Below are positions 58,557 to 64,000 of a stretch of 64,000 bases of DNA, in pieces (the stretch's first letter is position 1; every line of letters begins with the position of its first letter). The notes beneath the pieces were generated by a model that worked only from the letters and a program-made list of their open reading frames with translations, ran no database searches and had not been told where the DNA came from. The position numbers and the translations under genes are program-made. The DNA is taken from assembly GCA_015698045.1 (NCBI GenBank), contig BLAL01000169.1:124001-188000 (forward strand), written 5' to 3'. This DNA is from Rhizophagus clarus. Its lineage: Eukaryota; Glomeromycota; Glomeromycetes; Glomerales; Glomeraceae.

Positions 58557-59018
58557 ATGCGTGTTAAAATTAAAACTTTTGGGTTCAAATTAAAGATCGA
58601 TGTCGATTCTTATGATAAAATAAAACAAGTAAAATATAAAATCAAAGAGGCTCACGGACTTGATGTCGACCGACAAGAATTGTATCTTGGAGGTCGGAGA
58701 CTTGAAAACGAAAAAACCGTAAAAGATTATAATATTGAAGATAATGGAGAAATTCAACTCCTTCAAATCGCCACTGGAGGCTTTCAAATATATATTCGTA
58801 AATTTAGGGGAGGAGATATTGCTCTTCAAGTACGATCTTCATATACTATTAAAAAAGTTAAAGAATTATTTTTTGAAAAGGAAGGTATAATAGTAGAGCA
58901 TCAAAAGTTAATTTTTGGTGGTGTTGTTCTCTCAAACGATAAACTCGTGTCAAGTTATGGAATTATAGAAGGAAACACTTTACATCTTGTTAATAGATTA
59001 CACGGTGGTTTCATTTGA
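58557..59018 (+). CDS. Tandem ubiquitin-like protein
   Basis: A 153-residue intronless protein. The ATG at 58557 is preferred to the upstream in-frame ATG at 58431, because MRVKIKTFGFKLKIDVD aligns with a ubiquitin N-terminus and the extra 42 residues are low-complexity. Two ubiquitin-like folds: residues about 1-73 (IKQVKYKIKEAHGLDVDRQE, LYLGGRRLENEKTVKDYNI, ending TGG) and 76-153 (IKKVKELFFEKEGI, QKLIFGGVVLSNDKLVSSYGI, ending RLHGGFI). Both have the LxxGGxxL..D...YxI core. The second ends in GG plus two residues, as ubiquitin precursors do, so conjugation after processing is possible. Position in the family is unclear (polyubiquitin-like or a NEDD8/Rub-like divergent form). The adjacent RBR ligase is suggestive but not proof of partnership. 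Confidence 0.8.
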   Translation: MRVKIKTFGFKLKIDVDSYDKIKQVKYKIKEAHGLDVDRQELYLGGRRLENEKTVKDYNIEDNGEIQLLQIATGGFQIYIRKFRGGDIALQVRSSYTIKKVKELFFEKEGIIVEHQKLIFGGVVLSNDKLVSSYGIIEGNTLHLVNRLHGGFI

Positions 59019-60936
59019 GTGTTTGGAAAATCCATACATATTAGCTCACGTTACATATTAATTATATACAAATTTATTTACGGAGTTTATGTTATATTAT
59101 GATGGTCGTGTTACTTTAAATTCTTAAAATGTTATATTTTTTTTTAAAAAAAAAATAAATTTATCAATAATTCGAAGTTTTAACGTGGCGAGATGAGAAA
59201 TCTCTAAGGCATGTTATCGATTATATTATTCCCATCTTTCCAAGTATTTTGGTGATTGCATGTCATTTTCATTACCACCTAAAACATCCTCGTGTCATAA
59301 TCAATGAGTTGATTTTCATTTCAAATAAATCCACAATTTTAGCATTACCACTGGAGAGTTTAGGAGAGTGGTTTTATGGTTTTTATATCTCCAATGATTA
59401 TAAGTACAGATTCAACTATGAGACTATGAATTGTGGTTATAAATACAGTTTATTAAATCACAATATTCGAATAACTAGTCACGTGTCATTTGGGTCATTT
59501 TAACCAATGACCTCGTAATTCTGGCCAAAAATTACATATTTAATTCTGGCCAGCACCATAAATTTGGCCTGCATTAAATTTAATGACAAATGACTAGACG
59601 AGCTATTTTAATGATCGATCTGTATACCTTTTGCTTCTCTACGGCGGCTACGCATTATCATTAGAATGTAGCTTAGTTTAAATGTTTTATATTTATATTA
59701 CCATTGTGTTTAAATTTTTAAATGTTCTTGTTTGACAAACTTACGGTTTCAATTTATTTTATAAAAATGAAAACATAGTTTCATTGATTAATAATTAATT
59801 CGTGATCCGCGAAAAAAGTAGAGAATTTAATTATTAAAAACCGGGGTTAAGTTATATATAGTGATATTTCAGCAATAGCCGCAGAATCTGAAGACGTGAC
59901 AAATTAAAGTACAGCCTAAAAGTAAAAATCCATTATTCGCAACGTTAAAAATAAAGCATTTTTTCCCTTTTATAAGTTCATAAGTAAGTCATTTCTAACG
60001 CTCAAAAAATTTATCGGATTTTCAATAAAAAGTAAGCCGAATAGCATAATTTTATGCCAATACTATACTATACAGCTGAATTCACATTCGGCAAAACCCG
60101 GTAAAATTCAGAATAAGGTAAAAATTATATCATTATATTCGGAGCACTAATCCGAGATCATATAAAATTGTAAAATCACATCTTTTAGATCTTTGTTTCC
60201 AATCAGAAAGTACAATCGGGATCACGGATACTATAATAGCGCGTTACCAATTTTATACCTTAATTTTTCAATCATAAGAATTAAATAAAACGACACCAAA
60301 CTTTTCGGTAAAAGAAACAACTGTAAAATACTAAAGCGACACCGATGGCTTTTGGATAATGTGATTCACGAAGGATAAAATGTTTAATTCAATGAGTAAA
60401 GAAATCTTTTAAACATATCGAAAATATTTATTGGTTATGTTTATGGGACTTGACCTTTAGCCACATGATCAGTCAATATTTATCAGACAACGTGACCTAA
60501 CATGAATTCATTTCAATTTGTAAAAATTTAATTGATATCGTGTCGTAATGTAATTGAACAATTGAATGATATTCAATTTTATCATAAAAATGTGTGTATA
60601 AAAAAGTATACAAAGTAAAATGTTCCGATAAATTATTAATACATATAGTAAATAGGACAATAAAAAAACAAGGATGGCATGCGAATGATTTTGTAGCTTA
60701 ATTAATTCAGTGAAACTTCAAGTTCATTTATTAATACATTTTATTACACTATATATACGCAGAGAGACAAAGGGAATGCTTTAAAATTGACAATTAAAGA
60801 GAGAGGGGGACCTATAAAATAATGTATTTAGAAATCAATAAGTGAGAATGAGAAGTTGATGGAAGAATCTTTTATTTGCCATCAAACAACAAATTTTTAA
60901 ATTTAATATGGACACTTCATACATCTACTGTCATAG
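59019..60936. other. Intergenic, no gene recognised
   Basis: Holds one end of the TIR family described at 56766 (59797-59850) and two attctggcca words near 59520-59555. The frame at 59249-59503 has no recognised features. Confidence 0.45.
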
Positions 60937-61335
60937 TTATATCAATAATCTTTCAATTTGTGACTTTATATCTTGAATTTGAGAATTAAGTTCAGAAGTT
61001 TCATCATTTATTATAGAAGCAGCAATAACTGCACGAGTTACACCACAAGCGCGTCCCAATGCATTCTTTGAAGGTACAAAAACGTATGGAACATTCTTAT
61101 CTTCACATAACAATGGAAGAGGTAGTAAAATTTCAATTGGTTCAGTATCTGCAGCCATCACGACAAATTCTGACATCTCCCGATTAAGCGCTTTAATAGT
61201 TTCGTTAGCACCTTTTTTAAATTGTTTACGAAGTAAAGCTTGTTGAAAAAGATTGAGTATTTGACTGGTTAAATCATCATCAGCTAAAGGGAATGCTTTA
61301 GGGCTGGCAATTGTTGCAGGATATGTAGTAGACAT
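60937..61335 (-). CDS. snu13: Snu13 / 15.5K (L7Ae-family) RNA-binding protein or paralogue
   Basis: 132 residues, close to the usual length (about 126-128), in one exon. It contains the kink-turn-binding signature [39 protein letters not shown] and [13 protein letters not shown], and ends [14 protein letters not shown]. Snu13 binds kink-turn RNA in U4 snRNA and box C/D snoRNAs and so acts in the spliceosome and in snoRNPs. Differences from the highly conserved consensus are NRE for NRG, LPLPLL for LHLPLL, PSKN for RSKQ and TRAVIA for SRPVIA, more than I would expect in a single orthologue. It could be a diverged second copy. The upstream A/T-run palindrome (61365-61420) is probably promoter or 5' leader. 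Confidence 0.85.
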   Translation of the reverse strand: MSTTYPATIASPKAFPLADDDLTSQILNLFQQALLRKQFKKGANETIKALNREMSEFVVMAADTEPIEILLPLPLLCEDKNVPYVFVPSKNALGRACGVTRAVIAASIINDETSELNSQIQDIKSQIERLLI

Positions 61336-62125
61336 ATTATTGAAATATAACTTATTTTTTTATTGAAAAAATTTTTTTTTTATTTTTTTTCAATAAAAAA
61401 AAAAAAAAAATAAAATAAAATGAAAAGGCTGCTTTTTATAAGAAATTTTTATTCTTTATTCTCATAATAACTAATGATTTTCCAATAAAAATATACTAAC
61501 CGATATGACTAATCAATTTAGCTAATGTGTCAGTATATAATAATGTATTACATATCGGTCCTCGATATAATAAAGTAAAAACAGGAAGCATCGTTATTGT
61601 ACACGATTAAATTTATTATTTTTAAGGACAAATGACGAATCCCCTTATGTCGAATGCAGGTCCTAAGTCCTAACGTATAATAACATTATTATTATCGAAT
61701 AATTTTACACGTGTGCGTCAAAACAAATTTTATCGCGGGTTGCAGAATTCTAGGATTGGCTAAATGATAGATATATCGTTTATTATGATTGATTGATTAT
61801 TTTGATCATATGCCTTAACTAAAAAGGACTATTTTTACCACAATTATTTTTATTGAATACAGAATTCTGCAACCAGGAATAAATTAAAAAAAATTTAATA
61901 TAGCAAATGATATAAATAATAGTAAAACGAGCGAGATAAAATGATTAATTACTACTCTAACTTCAATTAGCATTCTGACGACTAGTCATTTATTCACGTG
62001 ATTAAGTGCTATGAATTATTTTTTTCTTACGTCAAGATATTTTAATCCAATAATTAAGTTACTAAACTCTAATTTTAATCATATTATAATATAGGTTTAT
62101 GTTTATGATACCTGCTAGTTTTCAT
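61336..62125. other. Intergenic with a short inverted repeat
   Basis: ggttgcagaattct (61738-61751) and agaattctgcaacc (61861-61874) form a 14-bp perfect inverted repeat around 109 bases, perhaps a small MITE-like element. No gene seen. Confidence 0.45.
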
Positions 62126-63515
62126 CTAAATGACCTTCTGTTCATTACCATCTAACTCATCTAGTTCGTCTTTAGGATGCTCTTCAATTTTTTCAATTCG
62201 AGCTTGTTTTTCAGATAATTTAGAAATGCTAAAAGATATTTAATAATAAGTATTAGTTCTCCGAATAAATAAATAAATATCAATCAAAAAAAATTATAAC
62301 ATCATAAATTAAATATTTTACATTATGTATATTTCTTCTAATTTCCCCATGAAAACTTTCTCATTATTGGGATTATGTTGAATATTGAGTTTATCCAACA
62401 ATTTTTGCCTCATTTCTGGGAAAATCTCGGTTCTCCATTCGCCTTTGTCAATTATCTCTTTAACTTTATCTCGAGTCTTATCAACATTTACAAAATAATT
62501 TCTTTTAAATGATAAATTTAAATTTATTAGTAAAATAAAAAATAAAAATAAAAAAAAATAAAAAATAATAATAAATAAATAAAAGTTGACATACATCAGA
62601 TCAGGAAACCATGTTTGCCAACGTCTCTGATGTGGTAATAAATAAAATAATTCAATTTCGGCAAGAATCTATAATGATGAAAAAAAAAAAAAACAATAAA
62701 TTTTTTTTTTTTTTAATATAAAAAATTAAGCATTTGTTTTTTTTTTAAAAAGAAAAAAAATAAAAATAAATTGATGATATCGTGCCTCCACTTTTTGCAT
62801 CAAATATGAGACTCTATTGTTATCTTTTTCAATTGCCATATTAAGTAATCCGATAAGTAAATTCATAAGGTATACAACAATCAATAGTGAAAATAAGACT
62901 ATTAATATTGCAAGTGGTGGATTGTTCTTGTATGACCAATTAGATAATGAGCTTTGATCGCCTTTTGATAAAAAAAAAAAAAAAAATTAAATCCTTTCAT
63001 GAAAATTTTTAGAAAAGAGCATAAAATAAATAAAATATAAAGTACCTATTAAGAATAAATACATTGCAAAAAGGGAAGTTCTGTAATCTACAAACATGTT
63101 TGTATTATCAGTAGGTGGTTGAATTATAAACGGATCAGAATCCATAGTTCCGTTATCAAATACTTGATTATAAGCAGTAGCTAGATTCCAAGGGTTATTG
63201 GGATCATCATTCTTTGTAAATTCCTCAATTGAATATTCGGATCTTGGTATTAATAAAATAAAAAATGCATGCGCAAAACTCATTATAATAATTAACAAGA
63301 CTACTAAGAACGAAACAATTTGTTTCCCTACACTAATTATTATCGAAAAATATACACCAAAAGATTCAAATGCTCTAAAAAATAGTAAGAATTTAACATC
63401 TAAAAATAGGCAGGAAAATGAAAGTAATTGAATTATTTGTTCATTTAATTCCTTTGATGCAAGCCAATATATAGAAGTGAAAATTGGAAGCAGGTACGCG
63501 ATTATATCTATAATT

Positions 63516-63546
<31 letters not shown>

Positions 63547-64000
63547 TGAAATTAATTAATATACCTATCTTTTCTTTTTTTAAAGTAATTTGAATGATAT
63601 ATACCAAAAAAATTCCAAAAATTATGCACCCATTTAATAGGATTGAAAATAAGTTGACGAACTTCAAAACTCAAATGAATTAATCCAAGTATAATAGAAA
63701 TAATTAAAAGTTGATTTCGAATATTTTCAGGAAGAGAAATTGATGCAGCAGCAGAAAAGCATATAAATAAAGACATAAAAAAAATCCAAATTGCTATGTA
63801 ATAATATTTTCCATACGTATTCCACTTAAAATTAATTAATGATTCTCCATTCCAAGTATTATATATATCTCTATTAATCACTTCAACAAATCGACTAGGT
63901 TTAGGCTTAATTAATTCCCAACGCCAATCATAATCTTTTGGATAATTAATAAATCCAACAAAAGGAATAGCAAAGGTGATTTTTGGTACTGTTTGATCCT
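62126..64000 (-). CDS. TRP-like ion channel, C-terminal part (5' end beyond window)
   Basis: Six exons of a partial gene: 64000-63605 (open at the window edge), 63507-63046, 62961-62786, 62668-62595, 62501-62322, 62228-62126. It reads DQTVPKITFAIPFVGFINYP, WELIKPKPSRFVEVINRDIY, several hydrophobic spans (YYYIAIWIFFMSLFICFSAA, LIISIILGLIHLSFEVRQL, IIAYLLPIFTSIYWL, LFFRAFESFGVYFSIIISV, FLVVLLIIIMSFAHAFFILL), a pore-like loop, the last span AILIVLFSLLIVVYLMNLLI and a cytoplasmic tail with ELFYLLPHQRRWQTWFPDL, then EKQARIEKIEEH. The order (six spans, LMNLLIGLL, IELF) is that of TRP/ion-transport proteins with N-terminal repeats lying outside the window. Conduction of cations is family knowledge. 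The donor after QKVE reads GC rather than GT. An A/T-run of about 26 lies in the first intron. Confidence 0.82.

Overview
This window looks like nuclear DNA of an arbuscular mycorrhizal fungus, most probably Rhizophagus (Glomeromycotina). The basis is a very AT-rich background, many short phase-preserving introns of roughly 60-110 nt, and protein families I recall as typical of that lineage: tyrosine-kinase-like proteins with a WTSGN...DIDKFIQ N-terminus and a DMG (not DFG) motif, a TRP-like channel with a PHQRRW...WFP tail, and multi-membrane-span proteins with an FTILAGVDI segment. No database search was run.

Layout. 0-6 kb: an NmrA-like pseudogene and repeats. 6.2-9.4 kb (minus): a decayed protein-kinase locus whose first part is a tandem array of near-identical, phase-0 exons. 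9.4-13 kb: repeats, including a 638-bp TCCGGA-rich transposon-like element that appears nested in a second element. 13.3-55 kb: the main feature, a tandem segmental duplication. The ancestral unit is a large nine-exon membrane protein gene (minus) transcribed divergently from a small secreted protein gene (plus). Three membrane protein genes are intact by reading frame (22972-27502, 37646-42226, 48225-52479) and two are relics (15085-16195, 45500-46310). Three small secreted protein genes are intact (18570, 44776, 54498). A cysteine- and proline-rich secreted protein gene (33553-34225) sits between units 2 and 3, next to a fold-back element and degenerate repeats.

55-64 kb: ordinary single genes. 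These are an RBR-type (RING-IBR-RING) ubiquitin ligase (minus) divergent from a tandem ubiquitin-like protein (plus), a Snu13/L7Ae-family protein (minus), and the 3' half of a TRP-like ion channel (minus) that runs off the window end.

The co-duplicated pair is the best candidate for an undescribed system. One partner is predicted to have a large ectodomain, about six membrane spans and a long cytoplasmic coiled coil. The other is a secreted, probably Kex2-processed protein whose C-terminal 21 residues are invariant in all three copies. A secreted-signal/surface-protein relationship is inference only; the shared duplication and divergent arrangement are seen directly. Exon boundaries were placed by hand from splice motifs, phase and comparison among copies.
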